Source of the DNA: Cyanoderma ruficeps
Taxonomy: Eukaryota; Chordata; Aves; Passeriformes; Timaliidae
Direction: 5' to 3'
DNA: 64,000 nt
NCBI GenBank assembly: GCA_008694505.1
Contig: VZDJ01000301.1
Span: 4,236,850-4,300,849, forward strand
Position numbers and translations under genes: made by a program. Positions 49,801 through 61,019 of the stretch are shown here, in pieces. The stretch's first letter is position 1. Each line of letters opens with the position of its first letter. Under the pieces are notes generated by a model. The model was not told where the DNA came from. It saw nothing but the letters and a program-made list of their open reading frames with translations, and did not search any database.

Positions 49801-51030
49801 TCCGCCACTGAGGACAAGTCTCTTCCCCTGGTTTTGCATGAAACGGGGCGGGGGCTGGGCGCGCCGGGACGGCTCGGCGGGGAGGCGGGCCCGGGGGCGG
49901 CCAGGGCGGCCACTGGGAACCTTTGTATCTCCCCTTCCAGCAACAGGTCACACACGCCTTTTGGAGGAAGTGGGTAAACAGCATTGTTGCTACGTGGTGG
50001 TTTTTTTTTTCCCTTTTTTCTTTTTTTTTTTCCTTTGAGTTCGTGTTGGCTTGAGGCTAGGAGAAGCCTTGGGGGGAGCGGAGCAGGAACGGCTTCCCCC
50101 ACTCCTGTGCCGGTGCCCCTCGGGACAGAGCGGCCGCCCGGCTGCGCAGGGCCCTGCGTGTGCCTCGCTTGCCCCGTCCAGGCCGTGCAGTTCCCGTGAA
50201 GCGGAGCCCGGAGCCGGGCCCTGCTGCTGCCGCCGCCGAGGAGCCGAGTCCGCAGCGCTCGGCCCGGGCAGAGGCCGTGCCCGTCTCCCGGCCATCCCCC
50301 GGGCCTTGCTCCGTGCGGCCGTGCCACAGCGCGCCGAGCCCTTCCCCCCGGCCGCCGGCCTCGAAGGAGGGGGATGTCCAATGCAAACACGGGTTCCCCA
50401 CATGCCACCCCAGCCGAACACAAAGCGGGGCCGGGACCCCTCCGTAGACGCCGGGGAGGGGTCCGGGCCGCGCTCCGTCCGCCTCCGGGCCCGGCGGCAC
50501 CGTCACCCCGCGCCCATCGCGGGCCGCGGGCGGCGCTGGGTGGGCGCAGCGCGGGGGTGGGGGGACGGCCGGGCGCTACAAATAGGTAGTTTTGTTTCCC
50601 TTGTTGTCACTGCACGGGCCGCACAAAGCCCCGGCTAAGTTTACTTCCACTCTCTTGTTGGGATCTTTGTTGCTAAACCGCACTTGACGACAAAGGAAGG
50701 AGGGGAGAGAGAGGACGCGGAGCGGGAGCGGGGGGGAGCCGCTCGCCGCCCTGGCCGCGCTCCCCCGCGCCGCTCCGCGCCTCCCCTCGCCTCCACGGGG
50801 TTGCTCCGCCTTTCGTTGCGATGGCGCTCACGGCGTGGAGCCGGAGGGGGTGCGGGGGAGCCGGCGGGGCCGGAGCGCGGCCGGGGCGCGGGGCGGGGGC
50901 CGGGGCAGCGCGGGGCGCCCCGATCGCCTCAGCCGCGGCGCTGCGGCGCCCCCTGCCGGCCCGGCCGCGCCCCGGGCGGGAGGCGCCGCGGGAGGGCCGG
51001 GGGGAAGGGAGCGGGAAATGACACCAGGCG
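49740..51030. other. CpG island at the SOX2 promoter
   Basis: The sequence upstream of SOX2 is very GC- and CpG-rich, especially 49840-49920, 50090-50580 and 50690-51030. The island continues into the SOX2 coding region. It ends abruptly at an AAT repeat (51032-51092). Open frames here on both strands are by-products of GC-rich composition. Confidence 0.85.
50946..50960 (-). promoter_or_regulatory. CTCF-like core motif
   Basis: The minus strand reads GCCGGCAGGGGGCGC, which holds the CTCF core AGGGGGCGC. It lies about 1.2 kb upstream of the SOX2 start site. A motif match alone does not prove binding. Confidence 0.4.
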
Positions 51031-51031
51031 G

Positions 51032-51096
51032 AATAATAATAATAATAATAACAATGATATAGAATAATAATAATAATAAAGAATAATAATAAAACC
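51032..51096 (+). repeat. (AAT)n repeat, interrupted
   Basis: AAT/ATA units with small interruptions, marking the sharp left-to-right end of the SOX2 promoter CpG island. Confidence 0.9.
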
Positions 51097-52960
51097 CGCC
51101 GGCCAACTGCGACGCATCTTTCTTTTTTTTTTTTTCCCCTGTGCGGGGATTATGCAAATAGATCCTATCGGGTCCAATGCGTTTAATTGGAAAAGGTATA
51201 TATTTATATATATAACCCCTAGATAAGTGATAGGTTAAACTGTCGAAAAATAGGTGCAAATTATGAGATGTGGGATATAACCGGATTCTGATTGTCCAGA
51301 CACTCCTGAAGGCACGGCGGCTGTTTACTGTCTTATTGTTCTCCCTTTGGTCTGCAGTTAATAAAGTTATTAAAAATCATTTTAGGGATTTTTTTTTTTT
51401 AAGGGGATGGGTGGGCGGTGGAGGTGCTTGCTCATCGTGCTAAACCGATAAGCGAGGGCTGGCGGTGCGCAGGCAAGGGGTTATTTTTGCTGTGGCTGCA
51501 GCTGCGGGAGGTGCCTGGGGTGCAGGGCCCAGAGCCCCACGCAGGACCGGGGCACGGTGTGCTGCCCTGTGCTCGCTGACAGCCGTGCGGGGCCTGCTCC
51601 TTCCTTAATTGCATTTATCACGCCAATAACGGATGGGGAATGCCTAACAATTGTGCTATCGGGAGTATTTACGGCTCTATTTTAATCACCACTTTTAATT
51701 ATCGTTACAATGAAGTGGCATATATACATAATAGTGCAATGCAGGAAATAAGGTGAGGGCGATGGCTCTTTTGGGGCATTTCGTGCCTTTCCTCAGGGGA
51801 TGGAGGTTTGCTTGGTTGGAAATACACACACGGGTGGGCGGAAGCACAGGCAGAGCGGGAGGCTGGCTAAAAAATAAAATTTAAAAAAAATAAAAAGAGA
51901 AAATGAAATGGTCTCTGATTTTCTATATTAATGACAATAACACCACTGCTCTCTAAGAATACAGCCAGGGAAGGGAGGCCTGCAGAGGGACGGTTTAATC
52001 TGAGTGGATTTAAAAAATCGTTGCCTTTGGTATAATTTATGGAAATGAAAAGTGCTTACATTAAACAAATAGTCTGCAAATGTTCTCAGTGATGGGCTCT
52101 GCGGCACACGCACTCTTATTTCAGGTTATGAGTGTCTTAAAAAGAAAATGAATGTTAACTGCTTGGATTTCATGTATTTATTGTTCTAATACTCGCCGAT
52201 TTTTCTAAAAGCCCTACGGATACAACCTATCGTGTTAACTGTATCGGAAAGAATATACACATTTTCATATTATTTTTTTCCTGAACCTACTAGTAACCAA
52301 TCTAAAGCAAACTATTAAGCAGACTTGTGGAGATGGGAGATTGCAGCTCCATTTTTTGTCCTTAGCTGCAAATAGAGGTTTAACTTGCAGTAATTAGGTG
52401 AGAACTAGCCAAGCATCTTACTATTATGATGCTTGTTAAAAACGCTTCTTTTCTGCATCTGCATTTGAGTGTGTTCCCCTCCACTCTTAATCTTCTTATG
52501 GAAATGAAGGCGAACGGCAGGGAACCTGCAGAGACTTAGAGAATGTCCTTGTTAACTGGAATTTCTCAGCATTGCTAATTAGCAGAGTTTGACGACCACC
52601 AGTATTGGGGAAAGCTCTGTTTAGCCACTCACAAACCCTTCCGAGGAAGAGCAGACTAATTTTATTTTGTAATTAAAATCTGAAAAGGCCCCTATTTGAC
52701 AGTTAGGGCTATGAGAGTTTTATCTCCCCGTGAAATAATTACTGCCTTGATAACTCAATTTTCTGCAAAATGTCAACTGTGAGCTCCAAAAGTTTTAATT
52801 TCATTACGTTAAAAAAAAAATAGGCAAAGACGAAAATGTACAGATAAATTTCCTCTTGCCCCTCTCATGCTGTAGCAGCCCAGCGCCCGGGAGCCGAAGT
52901 TAATCAGGGAAGTTTTAATGAATTAACTATACCCCAATCTCTGGGGAATTTCAATCATCA
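51093..52960. promoter_or_regulatory. Upstream AT-rich block; candidate SRR1/N-2 type enhancer region
   Basis: This block lies about 1.4-3.2 kb upstream of the start site. It holds a perfect octamer ATGCAAAT (51152-51159), a TTATTGTT SOX-type site (about 51333-51340), a perfect homeodomain palindrome GCTAATTAGC (52574-52583) and many TAATTA/ATTA cores. In mammals and chicken a neural enhancer (SRR1, also N-2) with POU and ATTA sites lies a few kb upstream of SOX2. The assignment here rests on position and motifs only, since I cannot align the sequence. Confidence 0.45.
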
Positions 52961-53039
52961 CATGGTGAGTTTTGCAGTAGTATCCCGAGGAAAACTTGGG
53001 GAGATGCAGTCTGAAATGCCCTGGAATAAAAGGCACACT

Positions 53040-53770
53040 CGGAGAGGGTGCGGGCCCAGGACAGGGGCAGGGGGAGTCCGGCTGCCCGAGCCGCCTTCCC
53101 CAGCCCCTGCAGGGTCCCGAGCCGGTGCAGATGTCCTCAGCCGAAGGAGGATCTCCCACAGCGCCGGCCGGAGAGCCGGGGAGACCCTCGGGGCGCTCAA
53201 AGGGCTCCCGGAAACTTGGGAAGTTTGGCGGGGCCGGGCTGGGGTGAGGCTGGGGCCACTCTGCCTGCGAGGCCCGAAGGCGGCTGCTCGGGGGACCTGG
53301 GGGGAGCCGAGGCGCCGCGGCAAGTGTAATCCACTCTGCTTGCGTTTGGGATGTTTTTTATTATTATTTAAAACGGTTTAATCTCCTTTTTGTCCCTCCC
53401 TGTCCAGCAAGTAGCCCGATTGTCGCTCTCAGAAGTGGCATTACACGTACAAACCAAGGAGGGGGCGAGCCGCGGCCGGTCCCGCCAGACCCCATTTCGC
53501 CCAATAATTTCATTCAAGGGCTCTAAGGACCCTTGAAAGCCGAGGGGAATGCCGAGGGAGCCCCAGCTGCTCCCGGCCTCTCCTTTCATCCCCGTTCTCC
53601 CCGAATGGAAGCGCGGGGAGAGCACACGTGCGGCCGGGGGGCAGCGCACGGCCCGGGCCCGAGCGGGGCCGCGGGGCCCGGGGGCAGCGGGGGCTGCCGG
53701 GCTTCCCCGGGGGTCCCGCGGAGCCCCCCGAGCGCCCACGGCCACCACCGCACGGGGCGGCAAAAAAACA
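53040..53770. other. CpG island upstream of SOX2
   Basis: About 730 bp of CpG-rich sequence 3.3-4 kb upstream of the SOX2 start, between two AT-rich candidate enhancer blocks. Confidence 0.7.
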
Positions 53771-53999
53771 AATAGGCGAGAGGTTTAAAAAAAAATAAAT
53801 GGGAGAAACGAAATTTAAAAAGAAGCAGCTCCGCTTTTGTCCAGTGCTGCAAGAAGGAAAATTTAAAGAGAAAAAAAAATAAAACTGGGATGCTGGAGGG
53901 AGTTGAGCGTACACAATAAGCAGCAGAAAAGCCGAATCGCGCACACCACCTCTCGAAGTCGCTTTCAAAAGGCTTCTCAATAAAAGGAGAAGCCGATTG

Positions 54000-55260
54000 T
54001 CCAAACAGGCTTCCATGACTCTTCATAAATAGCCAACAGCTTCCTCAAACTGTCCGTGATTTTTGCTCTGCATCTAAAATCACACTCCCTTGATTTCTTT
54101 CCCAAAGGAAAGTATAAGTGAAGCCCGTAGTTTTTCTTACGTGATCTTTAAAATAAATCAGAAAATCAAGATCAGCGGAGAAGATAAACTTAGGAATTAC
54201 TGTACAACGTAACGGGGTGAAATTACAGTTGAATGCTGGCTCTTTAGCAGGAAGGCAACCCCCTCGAACGGGATCCTTTTTGGCAGTCTATTTAAAGTTA
54301 TCTTCCCTTCCTAGTTTTATAAGAACAAATGAGTTTTCTTTTCCCATTGTAGTTGAATGAACTCATGTATATTAAACACAAAACCCCTCCTGAAGAACGC
54401 TAACTGCTTTGCTTAAACCCACAAAGGCACAAAAATCCAGAATTGAAGGTTTCCAATTCCTGAATAAGTCCCCTTAACTCTCTCAGGCTCGCAGGAGAGA
54501 GAGATTGGGGACATTCTCTGAAAGTCTTAATGCCTGGAAGGGGCTATCTCAAATGTATTGTCTTTTCCTAAAGTTGAGGCTTCTATTTTATTTCCCTCTT
54601 CCCCCTTCACCATCTTTGTGTTGACTTAAGAAAATAATGGTCTAAAAAAGTGTCTGTTCATGGGATCACACGTGTCGCCCAAATCAAATGAAGTCCTCTT
54701 TGGCCCCAGCACAGTTTTGATGGAATTATTCCGGCTCTTCCATTGAATTCACACCGTTTCCCAAAGAAGCTGTGGCAGTTTCAATGGGAACGCCTGAGGC
54801 ACAGCCTGGGGTGCTTCAAGGTTGCTTCTCTCAGCGCACCTCAAACCCTGGCATCCCGAGGCATGGCTTGAAAAGTACATTGAAGGGGAAAAAAAAAAAA
54901 AGGAAAAAAAAAAAAGGCCCTTTCCAGTGATTCTCAGATCACTGACAAGATCGCCCATAATGGAGCCAAGACGGTGACTTTTATCTCGCTGTTCCTCATA
55001 GTCCTTAATTTGGAGCTCATTGACAGGACAGACGGTAATGACACTTTCAGAACTGTTATGGTCTGGAGTGACAATCTCTCCATCTCGCCCATGGTTTATT
55101 GACACCATGGGCTCATTGTGTCAACTTAGGCTTGTGATTTCAGAATTCTCCAGCGACGGGCTCGTTGGGAGGATTTTAATTCAAATTATAGACTAGCTGT
55201 CTATACAGTGAATTCACATTTAGACGGCGCTTAATCGGAGCAGAGAGATGGTGCTATAAA
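54000..55260. promoter_or_regulatory. Noncoding block with hairpin; candidate conserved element
   Basis: This AT-rich, low-repeat block lies 4.3-5.5 kb upstream of the SOX2 start. The densest part is 54920-55260. It contains a perfect 9-bp inverted repeat around an 8-base loop (55087-55112) followed two bases later by a CATTGTG SOX site (55114-55120). An A-rich stretch (54890-54915) interrupts it. The texture is that of a vertebrate conserved noncoding element. Conservation itself is not visible from one sequence. Confidence 0.4.
55087..55112. repeat. Perfect inverted repeat, 9-bp arms
   Basis: GCCCATGGT (55087-55095) and ACCATGGGC (55104-55112) are exact reverse complements separated by TTATTGAC. 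The arms could form a cruciform or RNA hairpin, or act as a dimer-binding site. Confidence 0.85.
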
Positions 55261-55309
55261 TAATAACAACACCCCTTCCCATGTGTCTATCCACCGTCCT
55301 CCACCCCAA

Positions 55310-55720
55310 GATCTCAAAGAGCCTTTGCCGGAGGAGGCCCGGGCGCAGCGGAGAGAGGCGAGGGGGCCTCGGGCTCCTCCAGGGCAGCAGGAAGGAGCCT
55401 GCGGGATCCCGGCCATCCTCATGCTCAGCCCGCGGGTGCGTGCGACAGGCGGGGCAGGAGCAGCGCTTTGGGCACACCGCGGTCTGCGGCGCTGCGCGGG
55501 GTTGGGGCTCGGGGTGCTGTCGGCGGGGTGTCACGGCCCTTTTGCCATGGAAATCACTGGATAACGGGGCTTCTCCAAACACCCCGCCTGTCCCTGTGGA
55601 GCCTCCCCGGTGGGAGCGGATGAGTGTGAGGAGAAAGGCCCATGGGGTGCCCAGGGGCTGGGACTGCAGGGGCGATGCTGCCGGTGTTAAGGGCAGCAAG
55701 TGCCAGGGACGGGCTGAGGG
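55310..55720. other. CpG-rich segment
   Basis: A moderately CpG-rich segment following directly on the hairpin block. No exon is recognised. Confidence 0.5.
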
Positions 55721-55904
55721 GGAAGCGAGAAAAGGTGAAGTGCGAAATTGGCCTTGGAGGCTGTTTTTCTGGTTTGTTTCTTCAAGTCTCCCACCGCTCA
55801 ACAGAGAGATGTAGGAAATGCTGGCATCCAGAAACAACTCCTTCCAAAAGACATAAATAAACTCAAAATGCACTTTTTTTTCCCCCAAGTGGAGATGAAC
55901 GAGA

Positions 55905-55973
55905 CTGAGCACAGAGCTAACCTCCCCCCCTTGCTGCCAGCTGAGCACAGAGCTGACCCCCCCTTGCTGCCAG
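55905..55973 (+). repeat. Two-copy tandem duplication, ~34 bp
   Basis: The unit that starts CTGAGCACAGAGCT and ends TTGCTGCCAG occurs at 55905-55940 and again, with small differences and three fewer bases, at 55941-55973. Confidence 0.85.
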
Positions 55974-56229
55974 CTGTCTGCCAAGCCTGGGACCCGATCC
56001 CAGATTTACAGCGTTTGCTCCCTTGAGTAACGTCCGCAGAATAAAACCCGGCAACTGAGTCACGAATCGAGCCCGGGAAAACCGCATTTTGGTTAAACTG
56101 ATCACTCGGGACCCTCGATTTTATGTGCCAACTTCTGCCCCAGGGAGGGGGGAATTTACGACCCCTTTACAGCCCCCTCACAACTGCTGTTTCTCAGAGG
56201 AGCACTAACAGCCCCTCTCCTGGAACCGG

Positions 56230-57100
56230 GTTAATCATTCACCTTTCCGCAGGAGTCACTAAATTTTTGTAAAGTGCCTCCTGACGTGAAACCGTGTGTA
56301 CAAGCGCTCTGTATTTTTTCCATTTCCTGTGGTAATTGACATATAATACCTCTGTTTATAACTGGCTTGACAGATCTACACAGATGTATATTTTTGCTTA
56401 ATTTCAGAGTTATATATACCGAACGCATGCTAACTAAAGAAACACTAAAGGAAATCTGGGAATTCCGTTGTGCAGGAAATCTGTGCAGGGCTCTTGCTAT
56501 TATTTATAGAAAATGCCATGTCTTTATTTTGGGCGCTCTTACTACAGAATTGCCTTATTAGGGAGTCTCGAGTGGAGATCAAACTGAAAGAAGGGAGAAA
56601 GTATGCTCAGCGCGACAAACAATAATATTTCATAAAAACCTATCCGAATATAATTTCTAAAGTGAAAAGTTTATTGTGAGACCAACAGCCATGGGGTTCA
56701 TTTAATAGAAAAACTGCGGCGTTATGACTTTCATCCAGGCTGTCAACAGGAGATACAAAATAACCCCAATTTAACAGAAATAATTTGGTTTCCATTAGTC
56801 TTTCTCTTTGCACGCAAGACGCATAAACCGTGCTGGGTATTACCGCAAGCAGCAAATACCACCGTTAAATGCGCTGCACTGAGCTACGTGCGTGCTATAA
56901 AATAAGTAGAGAATTCATCTAAAAAGTTGGTGGCAATGCAGCGCGTCACATATTTTGGCTAATCGTTTTATATCACCAGGTTTCTTTTAAATCCGTCATG
57001 TCCACAGCGAGGAAATAAAATCGCACTCCAGGCGATTCACTTAAGATAACGCTTCTTCCTTTTCCAGGATTTGGATAGGGAGTGGTGGGGTTTTTTGGGG
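56230..57100. promoter_or_regulatory. AT-rich candidate enhancer block upstream of SOX2
   Basis: A motif-dense, repeat-poor block with an ACAATAA SOX site (56619-56625) within ACAAACAATA, which also suits forkhead factors, and a TTATTGTG site near 56671-56678. Long homopolymer-free AT-rich sequence of this kind is typical of conserved elements around SOX2, but conservation is inferred. It is followed by a T-rich low-complexity tract (about 57090-57165). Confidence 0.35.
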
Positions 57101-57429
57101 TTTTCTTTTGGTTTCTTTTTTTTCTTTTTTTTTTTTTCTTTTTTTTTATTTTTAATTTTTTTAGGGGGGATTGAGCTGACTTTATTCAGGTTCGGGTGTA
57201 AACATATGCCATTTGAGAAAATGTTTCCTTAATGAAAAGGAGCTGTTCAACGCTGCTTACAAGCAACACCTGTCAACACTGACTTATTTAAGACACGTTG
57301 GGAGGAAAACACAAGCACGAGCATCTGAAAGGCTGGCATTTGCTGACAGCACTGAAACACCGAAGTTGGGAACGATGAAAAATTAATCCCGATTTTTTTG
57401 TGCCTAAAGCTGCCAATAAAGAAGTTGGT

Positions 57430-57950
57430 CTGCCAGGGATCTCCCACGCCCGCCGGGGCGGCGCGGTCCCGCAGCAGCTCCCCTGCTCTGCCTAGGTGTG
57501 GGAGAGCATCACATAGCAGCGTTTCTGTACGATCCAGCCTTAGGGGAAGCTCTGCTTAGAAAGAAGTCGGTGACACTTCACTTATTTTTCGCCCACGTTC
57601 GCATCTCCGGAGAGCAAACGGCGCAAGCTGGAGGCGGCTCCCTGCCCGCAGCTCCTGCTCACCTTGCCTGTCCCTGCCTCGCCGCGCTGACTTTGACCCC
57701 TGCGGACACTCGGAGCCCGTCCCAGGCGCGGCTCCGGGGCTGCCGTGGCGCCGCTCCCGCCGCTCCCGCGGGCGCGCCCGTCCCGCGGGATCCCCCCGGC
57801 ACCCCCGCCGCGGCCGACAGGGGGCGCCGCCCCCCGCGCGGAGCGGCCGCGGGAGCCGGGGGGGGGGCCCGGGGGGAGCCCGGGGGGAGCCCCGGGAGCC
57901 CGGGCAGCCCGGAGCCGAGCGGGGTCGAGTACAGATCTTTAGTCGTCGTG
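57430..57950. other. CpG island
   Basis: A dense CpG segment (strongest 57620-57920) containing a G-rich run with repeated GGGAGCCCGG units and a CTCF-like motif. Confidence 0.75.
57813..57829 (+). promoter_or_regulatory. CTCF-like core motif
   Basis: GCCGACAGGGGGCGCCG on the plus strand, matching the CTCF core. It lies about 8.1 kb upstream of SOX2 and in opposite orientation to the motif at 50946. Confidence 0.4.
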
Positions 57951-58139
57951 GATAAAAAGAGATTAAAGGCTAAATTCTTTTTCTTTCTTTTTTTTTTCTC
58001 CTTTTTTTTTTTTGGGTCAATTTTAACCAACTACGGAAATGTAGAGCTTTCATCCTTTGATGTTTCCCAGAAAGAAACTGTTATATCGGTTGTGAAATTA
58101 CATCGTCTCAGAGCCAGCGAACCAGCCGTGGAGTGCTAA

Positions 58140-58775
58140 AATAATTTAATTTAAAATAATAATAATATGAGGACCCGAGCTTCCGAAGAGGCACTTAAAA
58201 GCTGACACGTGTCCTTCCATCTCCCCTCTCCCTAGCGCTCCCGATGTTTCCTGACTGCCGTTTGATGGCAATAATTAAAAATAAGATAACCCCAGGCTAG
58301 CTGGGGGCTCGCATCCATCACTTGCGGCGCGCTGTCCTCACCCTGTCCCTGCACGGCCGGCCCTGCCGTCCAGCCCTGCTCTGCAGGGGCAGAAGAGTGC
58401 AAAAAAGCAAATCGCTAAAATCATATACCGAATGTTGGACTTTTACCACATTAACCATAAATAAAATTGTAACCCGCTACCCACTTTCCCCCTACTACAA
58501 AACCCCTTCACCTGTATTTAAATAGCACGTCTTTAATTACAGCAGTTGGGGATGTATGAGGCTGAAATGAAATTAGCAGTCATTACCAGTCCTTTAACTC
58601 TGTGGTGCTTTTGATCAGCACTAAATTAGCTTTCCAGTCCTAACAAAGGCTCTATAGCAAGCAGTGGGCTGTAAATAAGACAGCTCGACCTGCCCTCAAC
58701 ACCTTTTCTCTTGTCAATCACAGCTCTATCATTCAGCCCAAGATTAACCTTTATCTACCAAATTCTTACCAAGAA
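58140..58775. promoter_or_regulatory. Candidate enhancer block with PBX- and SOX/TCF-type sites
   Basis: This AT-rich block contains AACAAAG (58642-58648), a SOX/TCF-type site, and TTGTCAATCA (58711-58720), nine of ten bases of the PBX-MEIS site. It also has several ATTAGC/TAATTA cores around 58530-58630. It lies about 8.4-9 kb upstream of SOX2, between two CpG islands. Confidence 0.35.
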
Positions 58776-58811
58776 AAAAAAAAAANNNNAAAAAAAAAAA
58801 GGGGGGGGGGG
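58773..58811 (+). repeat. A-run / N gap / G-run
   Basis: About 12 A, NNNN (58786-58789), 11 A, then 11 G. The junction of homopolymers was not resolved by the assembly. Confidence 0.9.
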
Positions 58812-58919
58812 TGAAGAGGGGGAAATCCAGCCTCAACTTTGCTAACTGTAACTAAGAAGAGTTCCCCTTTAAACGGTATTATAACGAGCCAACATGTCAA
58901 ATTCGGGCCTTTCCCAGCC

Positions 58920-59680
58920 CCAAGTGCATCAGAAGGCAGCGGCGGGCGGCCAAAGGTATTGATGATTTATTATCGACTCTCCCGGGCGCGCAGCCGGAGC
59001 CCGTGCCGGCGATGCGCCGCCTCCGCCGGCGGTGTAGCCGTTCTTTGGGCGTGCGGGGAGCTCGGCGGGGCCGGCCCCCCTTTCCCGGGATTGGGCCGGG
59101 AGCGCCGCGCCGCGGGAGGAGCGGCCGGCAGAGCCCACAGGGGGCGGCAGAGAGCGGGGAACCCCCGCCCGGCGGCCGCTCCGCGCCCCGCGCACCGCCC
59201 CGGCCGCTCCCGCGGAGCCCGCGGCACCTCCCGGCCCGGGGGAACCCACGGAGCGTCTCTGGCAGCGGCGCCGTGGTTTTTTATGCCTGCCGACCCTGCG
59301 CCGCCCTGCGCCGGGCGCGGCCGGGGGCTGCGCGCCTCTCCGCGGCTCGCCCCGCGGGGCAGCGCCAAAACGCCGGCCCCGTCTGGAGCGCCGCGGGCGG
59401 CGCGGGAGAGTCCCCGCTCTGCTGCAGCCCCAGCGCTCCCCGCGGGCCGTGAGCTCCGCGGGAGAGGAGCACACAGGGCAGAGGCAGCCCGAGGACCGGG
59501 CGCGCTTCTGCCCAACGCTTCGCTCGCGATGCGCGGCCGCGCAATTTCAGCCGAGCCCAAACCCCGTACGCGCGTCCCCGAGCTTAACGCGGTGGAGCTC
59601 AGAGCGGCGGGTCGTAGGTGGGAGCTACATTTCCAGATCGTTTTAAAGGTCACGGGGGAGGAGGGGGGAAAAACTGTGAA
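58920..59680. other. CpG island
   Basis: About 760 bp of very CpG-rich sequence. Long frames on both strands (over 300 codons each) overlap here and reflect composition. Confidence 0.8.
59133..59150 (+). promoter_or_regulatory. CTCF-like motif (weaker)
   Basis: GCCCACAGGGGGCGGCAG on the plus strand, a partial CTCF match 1.3 kb beyond the previous one and in the same orientation. Confidence 0.3.
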
Positions 59681-59999
59681 TGTCAAAGTTGTGCTGCAGC
59701 TACTTACATGTCGGTGCCAGCGCAGGGTGGTGGCTGTGAGCGGTTTGATTGGCAGCTCAACGCCAAAGTCCGCGCGGACTCCGGAGCTCGGCGCAGCCCC
59801 GGGGGTCTGAGCACTTTTCACCGGACAGAGGCAGCTGAGGGAAGCTCGCACGTCCCCTTCTCTTCTCCTCTCCTCCTCCATCCAGGACAGAGAATGAATC
59901 CATTTCGGTTTTTCTTCCCCCGGCTCTCTTTCCGTTTGCCTACACATCCTCCAAGTCCTAGCCCTAGCTCTTAACTGCAGTCCCTGGAACAAGAGGGGA

Positions 60000-60545
60000 A
60001 AAAATCGTTTATGGCTTAAAAAAAAAAAAATCCCAATGGCTGATTTGGTGTGTGTTATAAGAATGCTCCCACAACAACAAAAAAGTCACTTCTCTGTCCC
60101 CCACCGTACAGCAGAAGAATAATAAAAAAGCTTTATATTTTTGCAGTGGGTATTCAAAGATAATTTGATGCCATTGTTTCTGCTACAGATGGTTCTTTTT
60201 AATACAATAACACTGCTCTTTGTGCATACTACACACAATAAAAATCGAAAGCGTTCTCCTGAATAACCATTTTGTTCTCGCTTGTATACAGGCCAACAAA
60301 AGCTGCCGTGAGGTAATGGGTTCTGTTTATTGAAGCCATAGAATAGAGGTTTGATAAAGATTTTTGTATATGGGGGAAAAAAATTAAAATAAAGACCTCG
60401 CAAGGTCGAGCTGATCTCTGCGTATTTATTACCACTGAAATATTTTATCAATATATTTCTTTGAGTTGCAGCTGCAGGGATCCCTCCCTCCCCTCCCCCC
60501 ATCCATAATCAGTCCAAACATCTGTTTCTTTGAATTTGGGAAGAT
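60000..60545. promoter_or_regulatory. Candidate enhancer block with paired SOX sites
   Basis: This AT-rich block holds a TCF/LEF-type TTCAAAGA (60153-60160), a CATTGTT (60172-60178) and an ACAATAA (60204-60210). The two SOX sites lie in opposite orientation about 32 bp apart. It lies about 10.3 kb upstream of SOX2. A regulatory role is inferred. Confidence 0.35.
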
Positions 60546-60559
60546 CTACAGTCGTGGCC

Positions 60560-61015
60560 AGACCTCCAAACCTAGACTTTGAGAGCGAGCGGGGCAAAGC
60601 GGCTCAGCGCGAAGGCAGCGGGCGCTGGGGAGGCGAGGCTGAGCAGCCCCGGCCGTGCCTGTGCGCGCCTATCTTTGTGTGCCCGGCTTTGCAATCTGCC
60701 GTCCACGCACACGCACACACAAAGGCTCAAACCGCTGCCGACAGCCCCCGGGATTAGCCCACGGGATTTTCCCTGCGCGCTCCGCCTGTCCCTGAGCTCC
60801 AGCAGCCTCCGCGGCGCGCAGCTCCCGCGCAGCGCGGCTCTTGCGCGGCTCTTGCGCCAAGTTCCCGAGCTCCTGCGGAGCCGCCCCACAAGCGGGGCCG
60901 TGGCCGTGCCCCGCCGGGGCCGCGGAGAGCAGCGGGCAGCGGCAGCCGGGCGGCGGCGGGTGCCCGGGGTGCTGCGGGCTCCAGCAGAGTTCCGCCGCGC
61001 TGCTAACTTTCTGCC
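60560..61015. other. CpG island
   Basis: A CpG-rich segment about 11 kb upstream of SOX2, with a short CACACGCACACACA stretch near 60708. Confidence 0.75.
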
Positions 61016-61019
61016 AAGT

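Noticed and set aside
58839..59992. Open frames of 323 codons (plus) and 340 codons (minus) over the same interval
   Set aside because: They overlap antisense in a CpG island, are rich in A, G, P and R without domain-like sequence, and reflect scarcity of stop codons in GC-rich DNA.
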